A stretch of 64,000 nucleotides of DNA from UBA5734 sp964528645 (GTDB taxonomy: Bacteria > Bacillota > Clostridia > Saccharofermentanales > UBA5734): the NCBI GenBank assembly GCA_964528645.1, contig CAZGSR010000009.1, positions 4,860 through 68,859 of the forward strand, written 5' to 3'. The stretch's first letter is position 1. Each line of letters opens with the position of its first letter. Shown piece after piece: positions 53,009 through 61,717 of this stretch. The notes beneath the pieces were generated by a model. That model was not told the DNA's origin and searched no databases. It saw only the letters and a list, made by a program, of their open reading frames with translations. Position numbers and translations under genes: made by a program.

Positions 53009-53890
53009 ATGAATCCAGATTATGGCACAGAACATGCACACGCCAGCCAACGCTCCGACATCCGCCTCGGTGACCTGGTGGAACAGATCGACCAGGCGAT
53101 CCCCTTTGCCCTGGCTGAATCCTGGGACAAAGTGGGTCTCCTACTGGGTGATCCGGATGCCCTAATCTCCGGTGTGATCGTGACCCTTGATATCACGGAC
53201 CGGACGATCGAACTGTGTGAGATGAACCAGGCTAATCTGATCATCGCCCATCACCCGCTGATCTTCTCGCCCTTGGCGACCTTGCGCGAAGACATCGCAG
53301 AACAGTCCCTGATCCGCACCCTGATCCAGAAAGACATTGCTGTGCTGGCTTTGCATACCAATCTCGACGCTGCAGCGGGTGGAACTGCGGACTGCCTCGC
53401 TGATGCGCTCGACTTGCCCGAGCAAAACCGCGTGGTCTTTTTCCCGGTCATGGTGGAGAATACCCTGGTTGCACAGCCGCTGAGTTCAGACCAGACCGAA
53501 ACGGGACATGGCCGCGTAGTAGACCTGCTCGAGCCTCTGGATAGCCGGGAACTCAAAGACCGCGTCCGGACCAGTCTGGAGAGCAGTGGCGTCCGCCAGA
53601 ATTCGGATGCGATCGCCCTTGTGCACCGCCTGGCGGTGTTTCCGGGTTCCTTTGACGAAAGCTGGGTGGAGCGACTTCTGGACCTGGAAGTGGATGCCAT
53701 TGTCACCGGCGAGCTCAAACACCATGTCGGCCTGAAACTGGCGCTGCGCGGAATCGTCGCCCTGGATGCCGGCCATGATGTGACCGAACGGGTGGCCCTG
53801 CCCAACCTGGCGCATCGCCTCTCCCAGCTGGCACCGGAATTGACCTTTGCCGTCGACTACGGCTTCGATTATAATAAGGTGACTTTCTGA
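53009..53890 (+). CDS. Nif3-like dinuclear metal-centre protein (DUF34)
   Basis: A 293-residue NIF3 family protein, sometimes annotated as a type 2 GTP cyclohydrolase; the true activity is uncertain. Metal ligands are visible in LIIAHHPLIF, ALHTNLDAAAGG and DAGHDVTERVALPNLA. The family core begins at about residue 20 after a polar N-terminal extension. The short form lacks the inserted PII-like domain. GGGAGG precedes the start. Its TGA stop at 53888-53890 forms the beginning of the RNase P RNA. Confidence 0.9.
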   Translation: MNPDYGTEHAHASQRSDIRLGDLVEQIDQAIPFALAESWDKVGLLLGDPDALISGVIVTLDITDRTIELCEMNQANLIIAHHPLIFSPLATLREDIAEQSLIRTLIQKDIAVLALHTNLDAAAGGTADCLADALDLPEQNRVVFFPVMVENTLVAQPLSSDQTETGHGRVVDLLEPLDSRELKDRVRTSLESSGVRQNSDAIALVHRLAVFPGSFDESWVERLLDLEVDAIVTGELKHHVGLKLALRGIVALDAGHDVTERVALPNLAHRLSQLAPELTFAVDYGFDYNKVTF

Positions 53891-54226
53891 GCAAGCTGGA
53901 CAACCGCGGGCGCAGTGCCGAAAGGCCGCGCGTGAGGAAAGTCCGGGCTCCACAGGGCAAGGGTGCCGGGTAATTCCCGGTGAAGGCGACTTCAAGGACA
54001 GTGCAACAGAAATAGACCGCCGGTCTTGACCGGCAAGGATGGAAAGGTGAGGTAAGAGCTCACCAGCAGCCTGGCGACAGGCTGGCTCTGTAAACCCCAC
54101 CTGGAGCAACACCGTGGAGGGACAATGTGTGGCCCGCACGTCCCGGGGAGGTGGCTGGAGCCGTTCAGAAATGATCGGCCTGGATAGATGGTTGTCCACG
54201 ACAGAACCCGGCTTACAGGCTTGCTC
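53889..54226 (+). ncRNA. rnpB: RNase P RNA
   Basis: The catalytic RNA of RNase P, about 338 nt, which matures tRNA 5' ends. The P1 stem is formed by GAGCAAGC (53889-53896) and GCTTGCTC (54219-54226). The universal core GAGGAAAGTCCGGGCTCC starts at 53935, ACAGAAA is near 54005, and the matching 3' core ACAGAACCCGGCTTACAG is near 54200. The layout with CTGTAAACCCC looks like the ancestral type A rather than the Bacillus type B. The first two bases fall in the nif3 stop codon. Confidence 0.95.
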
Positions 54227-54274
54227 AGGAAGCCACCCCATTATCTCAAACGGCGCTCCGGCGCGGAGGAACTC

Positions 54275-55447
54275 ATGAAAGCTGAAAGCTATCTTTCACG
54301 CGGCGTCTCGCCGACCAAAGACGATGTCAAAAAAGCCGTAGCCCGGCAGTCGAAAGGCCTTTTCCCAGGGTCCTTCTGCAAGATCATTCCCGATCTGGCT
54401 GGTGATCCGGAGTATTGCTGTGCCGTCCATGCCGATGGTGCGGGGACGAAATCGTCCGTGGCCTACCTGATGGCCCAGGAGACCAAAGATCCCGCCTGGT
54501 ACCGGGGCATTGCCCAGGACTCCCTGGTCATGAATACGGACGATCTGCTCTGTATCGGTGCGATCGATGATTTCAAGGTTTCCAATACCATCGGCCGCAA
54601 CGCCCACCGGGTCGATGCGGCAGCACTCGCAGCGATTATCAACGGCTATGACGAAATCATCGATGCCTTGGCAGCACAAGGTGTGACGGTTGAGATGACT
54701 GGTGGCGAAACAGCCGATGTCGGCGATCTGGTCCGGACCGTGATCTGTGATTCCACTGTTGTTGTAAGGTTAAAAAGGGAAGAGGTCATCCACGCGGCCA
54801 ACATCCGGCCCGGCCTCACCATTGTTGGCCTGGCTTCGTTTGGCCAGACCACCTACGAGACCAGGGAAAACAGCGGCATCGGTTCGAATGGCCTGACCGG
54901 GGCCCGTCACCTGCTCCTTCATAAGGACTACCTGGCCAAGTACCCGGAATCATGCTCGGATACCCTGCCGGCAGACAAAGCCTATTGTGGCTGTTATCAC
55001 CTGTCAGATCCACTCCCAGGTTCGACACTGACCGCGGGAGAGGCGATCCTGTCTCCGACCCGGACCTACCTGCCGGTCATGAAAGCGGTCTTGGCCCAGT
55101 ACAGGGAGTCGATCGCCGGGATCATCCACTGCACCGGTGGCGGCCAGGTCAAATGCAAAGACTTTGGCAGCGGCGTGCGCTATGTCAAGGACAACCTGTT
55201 CCCGACCCCGCCGATTTTTGCTGCCATTCTCGAGTCTGGCGAGGTTGGCTCAGCCGAGATGTACCAGATTTTCAACATGGGCCACCGCCTGGAGATCTAC
55301 TGCGATGAAACGACCGCAGCCGGCATCCTGGAGATCTGTGCCCGCTTTGAATTACCCGCCCGGATTGTCGGCCGGACGGAAGCCAGCACGACAGCGGGAG
55401 AGAACGAGGTCATCATCCAGGATCGCGGCCAGACCTTTACCTGGTAA
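54275..55447 (+). CDS. AIR synthase (PurM-type cyclo-ligase)
   Basis: A 390-residue member of the PurM/AIR synthase superfamily, close in length to the longer phosphoribosylformylglycinamidine cyclo-ligases of Bacteroidetes rather than the roughly 345-residue classical enzyme. Visible motifs are AVHADGAGTKSSVAYL, QDSLVMNTDDLLCIGAIDDF, VEMTGGETADVGDLVRT and the C-terminal IIHCTGGGQVKC. The likely reaction is FGAM + ATP to AIR in purine synthesis, but it is alone, not in a pur operon. ATG 54275 follows GGAGGAA; the longer frame starts inside rnpB and is rejected. Confidence 0.85.
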   Translation: MKAESYLSRGVSPTKDDVKKAVARQSKGLFPGSFCKIIPDLAGDPEYCCAVHADGAGTKSSVAYLMAQETKDPAWYRGIAQDSLVMNTDDLLCIGAIDDFKVSNTIGRNAHRVDAAALAAIINGYDEIIDALAAQGVTVEMTGGETADVGDLVRTVICDSTVVVRLKREEVIHAANIRPGLTIVGLASFGQTTYETRENSGIGSNGLTGARHLLLHKDYLAKYPESCSDTLPADKAYCGCYHLSDPLPGSTLTAGEAILSPTRTYLPVMKAVLAQYRESIAGIIHCTGGGQVKCKDFGSGVRYVKDNLFPTPPIFAAILESGEVGSAEMYQIFNMGHRLEIYCDETTAAGILEICARFELPARIVGRTEASTTAGENEVIIQDRGQTFTW

Positions 55448-55450
55448 ATT

Positions 55451-55479
55451 TTGACAAATCCATAACCTGATGCTAAACT
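55451..55479 (+). promoter_or_regulatory. Promoter of rpsO
   Basis: A consensus TTGACA at 55451-55456 and TAAACT at 55474-55479 with a 17-base spacer, directly after the AIR synthase stop codon. Confidence 0.75.
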
Positions 55480-55557
55480 ATCACGGAATATGCCATGGCA
55501 AGGTTCGTGGAACGTCCAACCCCAACGTTGCCAGAGGCGAATGATAAGGAGAAACAC

Positions 55558-55821
55558 ATGGACAAGACCCGCAAAGCAGAACTCATCAAAGAGTACGGCC
55601 TCAAGGAAGGCGACACCGGTTCACCGGAAGTCCAGATCGCCCTTTTGACCGAACGCATCAATCACCTGACCGAACATCTCAAGACCCACAAGGGTGATCA
55701 TCACTCCCGTCGTGGCCTTTTGATGATGGTTGGTCGCCGCCGTGGCCTTCTCGACTACCTGACCAGCATCGATATCGAACGTTACCGTACGATCATCGCC
55801 AAGCTCGGCATCAGAAAGTAA
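55558..55821 (+). CDS. rpsO: 30S ribosomal protein S15
   Basis: An 87-residue S15, which binds the central domain of 16S rRNA early in 30S assembly. KEGDTGSPEVQIALLTERI, LTEHLKTHKGDHHSRRGLL and MVGRRRGLLDYL are diagnostic and complete. AAGGAG lies before ATG 55558; the in-frame ATG at 55495 would add 21 unrelated residues. rpsO followed by pnp is a widely conserved order. Confidence 0.97.
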   Translation: MDKTRKAELIKEYGLKEGDTGSPEVQIALLTERINHLTEHLKTHKGDHHSRRGLLMMVGRRRGLLDYLTSIDIERYRTIIAKLGIRK

Positions 55822-55843
55822 GGCTCGATCAGACAAATGAATG

Positions 55844-55875
55844 TTGGCGGACGGGTCGACCGTTCGCCAATTTTT
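55844..55875 (+). terminator. Terminator between rpsO and pnp
   Basis: TTGGCGGACGG (55844-55854) pairs with CCGTTCGCCAA (55860-55870) with one G-T pair, followed by five T residues. Confidence 0.87.
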
Positions 55876-55909
55876 CATTCATCCACCGTTTCATCCCATT
55901 AAACCGGAC

Positions 55910-56025
55910 GATTTGAGCCTGTGCGCCGCTGTAGAGGGTAGATTGCACCTCTGGATGCCCCAGATGGAGGGTTTCAGAAGCGGAATCTACAAACTACCGC
56001 CGTGCACGGGTCAAAGGTCCAATCA
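55910..56025 (+). promoter_or_regulatory. Structured 5' leader of pnp
   Basis: The roughly 165-base gap before pnp contains nested hairpins. GTAGATT (55938-55944) pairs with AATCTAC (55984-55990), enclosing TCTGG (55950-55954) paired with CCAGA (55960-55964). Outer GTGC and GCAC blocks can close it. In other bacteria the pnp leader folds into a stem that is cut for autoregulation; whether that applies here is inference. Confidence 0.45.
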
Positions 56026-56039
56026 TTGGAGGTATCCAC

Positions 56040-58385
56040 ATGAGTGCACGTACATTCGAAACCGTCCTCGCTGGCCGTAAACTGGTCATCGAAACCGGCC
56101 ATCTGGCCCAGTTCGCCAATGGCTCCTGCATGGTCCGCTACGGCGACACTGTCATCATGTCCAGCGTGACCGCATCCGCCACCCCCCGCCCGGGCATTGA
56201 CTTTTTCCCGCTCAGCGTCGACTACGAAGAAAAAATGTACAGCGTCGGCAAATTCCCCGGCGGCTTCATCAAGCGCGAAGGCCGTCCGACCGAGAAGGCC
56301 ATCCTGACCTCACGTGTCATTGACCGCCCGATCCGTCCGCTGTTTCCGAAAGACCTGAGAAATGACTGCGCTGTCAGCAATATGGTCATGTCGGTCGACC
56401 AGGACAATGCGCCGGAAGTTGCCGCCATGCTCGGCACATCGATCGCCATCTCGATCTCCGACATCCCATGGAACGGCCCGATCGCCGGTGTCCATGTCGG
56501 CCTGATCGATGGCCAGGTCATCATCAATCCGACGGAAAAGCAGCGCGCAGAGAGCCAGATGCACGTCACCCTGGCTGGTACCGAAGACAAGATCTGCATG
56601 ATCGAAGCCGGTGCCAACGAAGTCCCGGACGATGTCATGCTCAATGCGATCATCGAAGGCCACAAGGTCATCCAGGATCTCTGCCGCTTCATCAAGAGCA
56701 TCGTTGCTGAGATTGGCAAACCCAAGTTCAGCTATGTTTCTTCCGACCTGCCGGAAGAAGTCTTCGCTGCGGTCAAGGAATTTGCCTACAGTGGCATGCG
56801 CATGGCTGTCCTGTCTGATGACAAGTCGGTCCGTGACGAAAAAGTCAGCCAGCTCAAAGCTCAGACCACCGAGCACATCACCGCTCTCAACCCTGACTGG
56901 GCTGGCTACGTTGGCGACGCCATGTACAAGCTTGAGAAGAAAGTCGTCCGCGAATATTTGTTCAAGGAACACATCCGGGTCGATGGCCGTGCCCTCGACC
57001 AGATCCGCCCCCTGTCCGCAGATGTCGGCATCCTGCCGCGTGTTCATGGCACCGGTCTGTTCCAGCGTGGCCAGACCCAGGTCCTGACCGCCTGCACCCT
57101 GGCCCCATTGTCCAAAGTCCAGATGCTGGACGGCCTCGATAATGAGGAAACCAAGCGCTACATCCATCACTACAATTTCCCGCCGTACAGCGTCGGTGAA
57201 GCCAAGGCCAACCGTTCACCCGGCCGCCGCGAAATCGGCCATGGTGCCCTGGCTGAGCGTTCCCTGATTCCGGTCCTGCCCAGCGAAACCGACTTCCCCT
57301 ATGCCATCCGCTGCGTCTCGGAAATCCTGATGTCCAACGGCTCGACCTCCCAGGGCTCCGTCTGTGCCAGCACCCTGGCCCTGATGGACGCTGGCGTCCC
57401 GATCAAAAAGCCTGTAGCCGGTATTTCCTCCGGCCTGATCGTCAACGAAGAGAATGAGAAAGACTATCTCGTCTTCATGGACATCCAGGGCATCGAAGAC
57501 TTCTTCGGTGACATGGACTTCAAGGTCGCCGGCACGGTCGATGGCATCACTTCGATCCAGGTCGACATCAAAGTCGACGGCCTGTCCTATGACATCATCC
57601 GCGACGCATTCGCGATGACCCAGAAAGGCCGCCTGCAGATCATCAACGAGGTCATGATGCCCGTGATCAGCGCCCCGCGCAGCGAGCTGTCCAAATACGC
57701 GCCCAAGATCGTCCAGATCATCATCCCGGTTGACAAGATCCGTGAAGTCATCGGTTCCGGCGGCAAGGTCATCAACCGCATCATCGAGGAAACCGGCGTC
57801 GAAATCGACATCGAGGATGACGGCCGTGTCTTTGTCTCCTCACCCAACAGCGAGGCAGCTGACAAGGCGATCGCGATCATCCAGGGTATTGCCAACGATC
57901 CAGAGCCGGGCCAGGTCTTTGAAGGCCGCGTCACCCGCCTGATGAACTTCGGCGCCTTCGTCGAATTCCTGCCGGGCAAGGAAGGCCTCGTCCATATCAG
58001 CAAACTCGCCTGGAAACGCGTCGAGAAAGTCGAAGACGTCGTCAGTGAAGGTGACCTGGTTCAGGTCAAGGTCATGGAGATCGACGGCCAGGGCCGTATC
58101 AATCTATCCATGCGCGATTGCATGGAGAAGCCGGCTGATTTTGTCGAGTCTGACAGCGGCGAACGCCGTGGTCCGATGCGTGACCGGGGCGATCATCGTG
58201 GTCCGCGTGATTCCGGCCCCCGTGGTGGCGACCGTGGAGATCGCGGTGACCGAGGCCCCCGCAGGGACGACCGCGGACCTCGCCCACAGCGCCCCAGCCA
58301 GGACTCCCAGGATCGCCCGCAGCGCTTCCAGGAACGCCAGGACAATACCGGCAAACCAGAGAAACGCCGCGAGATCGAATTCTAA
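56040..58385 (+). CDS. pnp: Polyribonucleotide nucleotidyltransferase (PNPase)
   Basis: A 781-residue phosphorolytic 3'-5' exoribonuclease. Two RNase PH domains (about 10-140 and 320-460) flank an all-helical domain; the second contains GQTQVLTACTLAP, NRSPGRREIGHGALAERSL and VCASTLALMDAGVPI. The KH domain (KIREVIGSGGKVINRIIEETG, about 562-620) and S1 domain (FEGRVTRLMNFGAFVEFLPG, about 625-695) follow. The last 75 residues are an Arg/Gly/Asp-rich tail with repeated RGD/RGP units, unlike the short tail of Bacillus PNPase and suggestive of extra RNA binding. GGAGG precedes the start. Confidence 0.97.
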   Translation: MSARTFETVLAGRKLVIETGHLAQFANGSCMVRYGDTVIMSSVTASATPRPGIDFFPLSVDYEEKMYSVGKFPGGFIKREGRPTEKAILTSRVIDRPIRPLFPKDLRNDCAVSNMVMSVDQDNAPEVAAMLGTSIAISISDIPWNGPIAGVHVGLIDGQVIINPTEKQRAESQMHVTLAGTEDKICMIEAGANEVPDDVMLNAIIEGHKVIQDLCRFIKSIVAEIGKPKFSYVSSDLPEEVFAAVKEFAYSGMRMAVLSDDKSVRDEKVSQLKAQTTEHITALNPDWAGYVGDAMYKLEKKVVREYLFKEHIRVDGRALDQIRPLSADVGILPRVHGTGLFQRGQTQVLTACTLAPLSKVQMLDGLDNEETKRYIHHYNFPPYSVGEAKANRSPGRREIGHGALAERSLIPVLPSETDFPYAIRCVSEILMSNGSTSQGSVCASTLALMDAGVPIKKPVAGISSGLIVNEENEKDYLVFMDIQGIEDFFGDMDFKVAGTVDGITSIQVDIKVDGLSYDIIRDAFAMTQKGRLQIINEVMMPVISAPRSELSKYAPKIVQIIIPVDKIREVIGSGGKVINRIIEETGVEIDIEDDGRVFVSSPNSEAADKAIAIIQGIANDPEPGQVFEGRVTRLMNFGAFVEFLPGKEGLVHISKLAWKRVEKVEDVVSEGDLVQVKVMEIDGQGRINLSMRDCMEKPADFVESDSGERRGPMRDRGDHRGPRDSGPRGGDRGDRGDRGPRRDDRGPRPQRPSQDSQDRPQRFQERQDNTGKPEKRREIEF

Positions 58386-58427
58386 AAAACGTCCTGAAAA
58401 TCTAGGGAAAAGACCTCTTCCGGTGAC

Positions 58428-58456
58428 TTGACACCAGCTGGGAATACCAGTAAAAT
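58428..58456 (+). promoter_or_regulatory. Promoter of tRNA-Pro
   Basis: TTGACA at 58428-58433 and TAAAAT at 58451-58456 with a 17-base spacer, 11 bases before the tRNA. Confidence 0.8.
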
Positions 58457-58467
58457 CAACAAGTCGC

Positions 58468-58545
58468 CGGGGTGTAGCTCAGTTTGGCTAGAGTGCTTGC
58501 TTGGGGTGCAAGAGGTCGCCTGTTCGAGTCAGGTCACTCCGACCA
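58468..58545 (+). tRNA. tRNA-Pro (anticodon GGG)
   Basis: A cloverleaf with acceptor CGGGGTG/CACTCCG (one G-T pair), D arm GCTC/GAGT, and anticodon stem CTTGC/GCAAG with loop TTGGGGT. The anticodon is GGG at 58503-58505. The T stem encloses a standard TTCGAGT loop, and CCA is encoded at 58543-58545. Confidence 0.96.
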
Positions 58546-58553
58546 CAGATAAT

Positions 58554-58587
58554 AGACCGCTGAAACAATCGTTTCAGCGGTCTTTTC
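58554..58587 (+). terminator. Terminator of tRNA-Pro
   Basis: AGACCGCTGAAAC (58554-58566) and GTTTCAGCGGTCT (58571-58583) form a perfect 13-bp stem with loop AATC and a T run. Confidence 0.9.
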
Positions 58588-58588
58588 T

Positions 58589-58617
58589 TTGCCAGTCTCC
58601 TGTATTATGGTTACAAT
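58589..58617 (+). promoter_or_regulatory. Promoter of the GH2-like gene
   Basis: TTGCCA at 58589-58594 and TACAAT at 58612-58617 with a 17-base spacer, just downstream of the tRNA terminator. Confidence 0.6.
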
Positions 58618-58656
58618 AAGGATTAATTATTTTGACAATCCAAGGGAGCACCCGCA

Positions 58657-61600
58657 ATGCCATCGAGGATTTTCCCCGGCCGTCCAGAAAAACCAGATTG
58701 GAACAGAATCGAATGCCTGGAGCGCAACCGTTACCCGCGGCATGCCTATCTGGTCCAGTTTCCGGACCAGGAGACCTGTGAACAGGCGCTGGAGGATAAC
58801 CGGCGTTATTTGTCACCCTATGTCCAGATGCTGACTGGTTACTGGGATTACAAATGGTTTGGCTCCATCCTGCAACTCCCTGAGAATATTTTTTCTTATC
58901 GCAGCGGCTTTGACCGGATAACGGTTCCAGGTTCCCGGTCCGCTCTTGCACAAACGCAGGGCAGGACCCCTGCGTGGCCGTTTGTCCTGGATCCACCTTA
59001 TGTGCCGCAGACCCTGCCAGTAGCGGTTTACCATCGCAGCCTGGAACTACCAAAAAATTGGAGTGCCTTGCGTAAAAAGCTGGTGCTCCAGGGGGTCCTG
59101 GAGGCCTGTCATGTCGTTCTGAACGGTAAACTCGTCGGTTATGTCCAAAACGGCCGCCAATTGAATGAATTCGATGTGACTTCTCGTCTCCATGACGGTA
59201 ACAATGAGCTGTTTATCCTGGTCTATCCCTGTCATGCAGCCAGTTACCTCGACGGCCACGCCTTCACTGGCCAGACAGGATTGGCTGGTGACATCTATCT
59301 GGAAGCAACTCCTGCGGTATCAATTTTTGATGTATCTGTGCATACCCGCCAGGATCCTCATGCGGATCTGTGGGAATTAGCCGCTCAGGCGACGGTCCTG
59401 ACTTATAAGGTGACCCAAGATCTGCCGCAGGTCCGTTTCACCTTGCTAAAAGACGGACAGGCAATTTTTCAACAGGTGGTCAAACCGGAAAAAATCCAGC
59501 TGAACCAAGATGGATTCGATACGAAAGTCCAACAGGCTGGCCAGGCCACCCTGCATGTAGCTTGCCCGGATATCCAATCCTGGTCAGATGAACAACCCGA
59601 ATTGTATGATCTGTTTGTCACCTGCCTCGATGCCAGTGGCAGGGCGTCCAGTACTGTCCACCAGTCGGTCGGCTTTTGTGAGCGGTCAGTCCGCGATGGT
59701 CTGCTCTATCTCAATCAGCAACCTCTGCAGCTCCATTTGGCTGATTACGATCCAGTGGATCGCCAGACAGACCTTCTCAAACCGCTGGCTCATGTGGCTC
59801 GTGATTTGCGCCTCATCCGCCAGCATGTCAATGCGATCCGACTGCTCGGTGGACCTGTCGATCCCATTTTCTATGAACTATGCAATCATCTGGGTCTGCT
59901 CGTCCTGGTCGGTCCCACTGCTGAGCCTGTCCTGGCATGGCAAACAACTGATCAAAAGCGGGAAGAGAAGCCCTGGCTAAATGAACCGTGGCTGTCGGTT
60001 CAAAAAGATCGTTTGCACAGTCAGGTCAACTTACTAAGGAATCAACCCTGTGTCCTGGCCTGGTTGCCATCCAGCCAGTCATTTGCAGAGGATCGACGGC
60101 TGCCTGAGCTGGTCAGAGAGCTGGATCCATCCCGCCCTTTGGTTCAAATTGCCAGTGTTGGCGAAAAAAATCACGAGATTCCAGTTGTCGATTCCAGCCA
60201 AGACTCCGTCTTCCAGATTCTTGCGCCAGGCTTCAGCCTCCAGGGGGGTGGCACCTATCCATTCCTGCAGTTGATGACGGACGAGACCATCCGTTCACAT
60301 TTTTCTGGCGTGCTTCTGGGCAACTGGCAGGAGGTACACGACCTGATCCAGACCCCACAGGGACGTTCCCAGTCCGTTGCCCTGGCTGCGATCCGCCAGG
60401 CCAGGCGCCCTGCCGACATCAAGCCGCTCGACCTTCAGGCTGGACATTTCAGAGTGACCAACCGGACGCGAACCTTGAGCTTGGATCAATACCGCCTGCA
60501 TTGGCAGATTATGGCCTGTGGCCGTCTGGTCCTGGCAGGTGAGATCGATTTGCCGCCTGTTCTGCCAGGCCAGTCCATGGATCTGTCCATCCCGTATCGT
60601 GAAGTCGAACGCTCCCAGGACCTTCCTTGCCTGTTGCACCTGACAGTTCACCAGATCGAAGCCACGCTGTGGAGTCCGGCTGACTGGATTATGTCCACTG
60701 AGAGCTTCGCACTGGATCTCCAGTCAGATGTCCGGGATCCATTTCTCAGGCAGCTGGTTCCCGTCATCGCTTCAGGCAGGAATCGACTCCGCCTGGAACA
60801 GGACCGCCATTTGCTGGTCGTTTCCGGCCACCGGTTCTGGCTCGTGTTCAACCGGATTACCGCCCAGATCGAAAGCTGGCGTTGCAAGGACCATGAGTAC
60901 TTGGCCTTTGTCCAGATGAATGGTCTGCTGGCCCCATCAGCGCTTAACTTCTGGCGGCCACCTCTGAGCCAGGACCAGCCATGGGCTCATGACTGGAATC
61001 AGCTTGGTCTTTCTGGGCTGGAGCAAGTAGTCGACCGGATTGAATCAGACTGCGATGGTGAAACAGTCTCCATCGTAGCGCACTGCCGTTTTGGGTCAGC
61101 CGGTGCCAAAACATGGCTGGCGACCCGTCTTTCGTACACGATTCACGAGAATGGCAAGATTGAGATCCAGGTCAGCCTGCCCTGTAAAAACCAGGACTTG
61201 CTGGCGGAATTACCCCGGGTTGGCCTGCGCTTCCTGCTGCGCCGCCAGTATGAACGGATCATCTGGTCTGGCCAGGGTCCGGGACCGTCCTGGCCAGACC
61301 TGCGCGGAATGACCTGTGATGGACAATTCGAGCAGACTTTGGCCAACATCATGCCAGACTCGCGCGAATCCTTCCCGCAGGAATTGCCGCACGCCCAGAC
61401 CCGCTGGGTGGCTGTGGCGGACGCCAGCGGCAGCGGCCTGCTGTTTGAAAGCAACCAGCCCTTCAGCTTCTGCGCCAGTGACCGCCTGTCGGACTGTGAA
61501 TTGCCGCAAACCCATGAATCGCGAGTGGCCTACCAGAACTTGATCGATTGGAAAATCGACTGGCATTACAAACGTTCCGGCGGCCAGCCTGGCCAGAAGA

Positions 61601-61677
61601 TCGATCGTGGAGATTTTGCCGACACACGGAACACGGCTGAGTATTACGTCACCCTGACACCTGTGACGGGACTCTGA
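58657..61677 (+). CDS. LacZ-type glycoside hydrolase family 2 protein, degenerate
   Basis: A 1006-residue protein with the whole domain plan of LacZ. There is a sugar-binding domain (VYHRSLELPKNW, LVLQGVLEACHVVLNG, VGYVQNGRQLNEFDVT), immunoglobulin-like domains, a TIM-barrel region (LRLIRQHVNAIRLLG, FYELCNHLGLLVLVG) and a C-terminal Bgal_small domain (NFWRPPLSQDQPW, PQELPHAQTRWVAVAD). The catalytic landmarks are lost. The NRHEHHP motif is replaced by LADYDPVD, DEANIETHG by VGPTAEPVL, and the CEYAHAMGNS nucleophile block cannot be found. A normal, uninterrupted reading frame argues for a retained non-catalytic or altered function rather than a pseudogene. It is secreted by no obvious signal. 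Confidence 0.8.
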   Translation: MPSRIFPGRPEKPDWNRIECLERNRYPRHAYLVQFPDQETCEQALEDNRRYLSPYVQMLTGYWDYKWFGSILQLPENIFSYRSGFDRITVPGSRSALAQTQGRTPAWPFVLDPPYVPQTLPVAVYHRSLELPKNWSALRKKLVLQGVLEACHVVLNGKLVGYVQNGRQLNEFDVTSRLHDGNNELFILVYPCHAASYLDGHAFTGQTGLAGDIYLEATPAVSIFDVSVHTRQDPHADLWELAAQATVLTYKVTQDLPQVRFTLLKDGQAIFQQVVKPEKIQLNQDGFDTKVQQAGQATLHVACPDIQSWSDEQPELYDLFVTCLDASGRASSTVHQSVGFCERSVRDGLLYLNQQPLQLHLADYDPVDRQTDLLKPLAHVARDLRLIRQHVNAIRLLGGPVDPIFYELCNHLGLLVLVGPTAEPVLAWQTTDQKREEKPWLNEPWLSVQKDRLHSQVNLLRNQPCVLAWLPSSQSFAEDRRLPELVRELDPSRPLVQIASVGEKNHEIPVVDSSQDSVFQILAPGFSLQGGGTYPFLQLMTDETIRSHFSGVLLGNWQEVHDLIQTPQGRSQSVALAAIRQARRPADIKPLDLQAGHFRVTNRTRTLSLDQYRLHWQIMACGRLVLAGEIDLPPVLPGQSMDLSIPYREVERSQDLPCLLHLTVHQIEATLWSPADWIMSTESFALDLQSDVRDPFLRQLVPVIASGRNRLRLEQDRHLLVVSGHRFWLVFNRITAQIESWRCKDHEYLAFVQMNGLLAPSALNFWRPPLSQDQPWAHDWNQLGLSGLEQVVDRIESDCDGETVSIVAHCRFGSAGAKTWLATRLSYTIHENGKIEIQVSLPCKNQDLLAELPRVGLRFLLRRQYERIIWSGQGPGPSWPDLRGMTCDGQFEQTLANIMPDSRESFPQELPHAQTRWVAVADASGSGLLFESNQPFSFCASDRLSDCELPQTHESRVAYQNLIDWKIDWHYKRSGGQPGQKIDRGDFADTRNTAEYYVTLTPVTGL

Positions 61678-61701
61678 CAAACCAAAAAAAATCTTTACAA
61701 T
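61674..61701 (+). promoter_or_regulatory. Possible promoter of the sulfhydrylase gene
   Basis: CTGACA at 61674-61679, overlapping the GH2 stop, and TACAAT at 61696-61701 with a 16-base spacer that contains an A-tract. Confidence 0.5.
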
Positions 61702-61717
61702 ATCAGGAGGATGGAAG

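Noticed and set aside
58130..58380. Tandem repeat or CRISPR-like array in the pnp 3' end
   Set aside because: The repetition follows from RGD/RGP codons in frame with pnp; there are no regular spacers.
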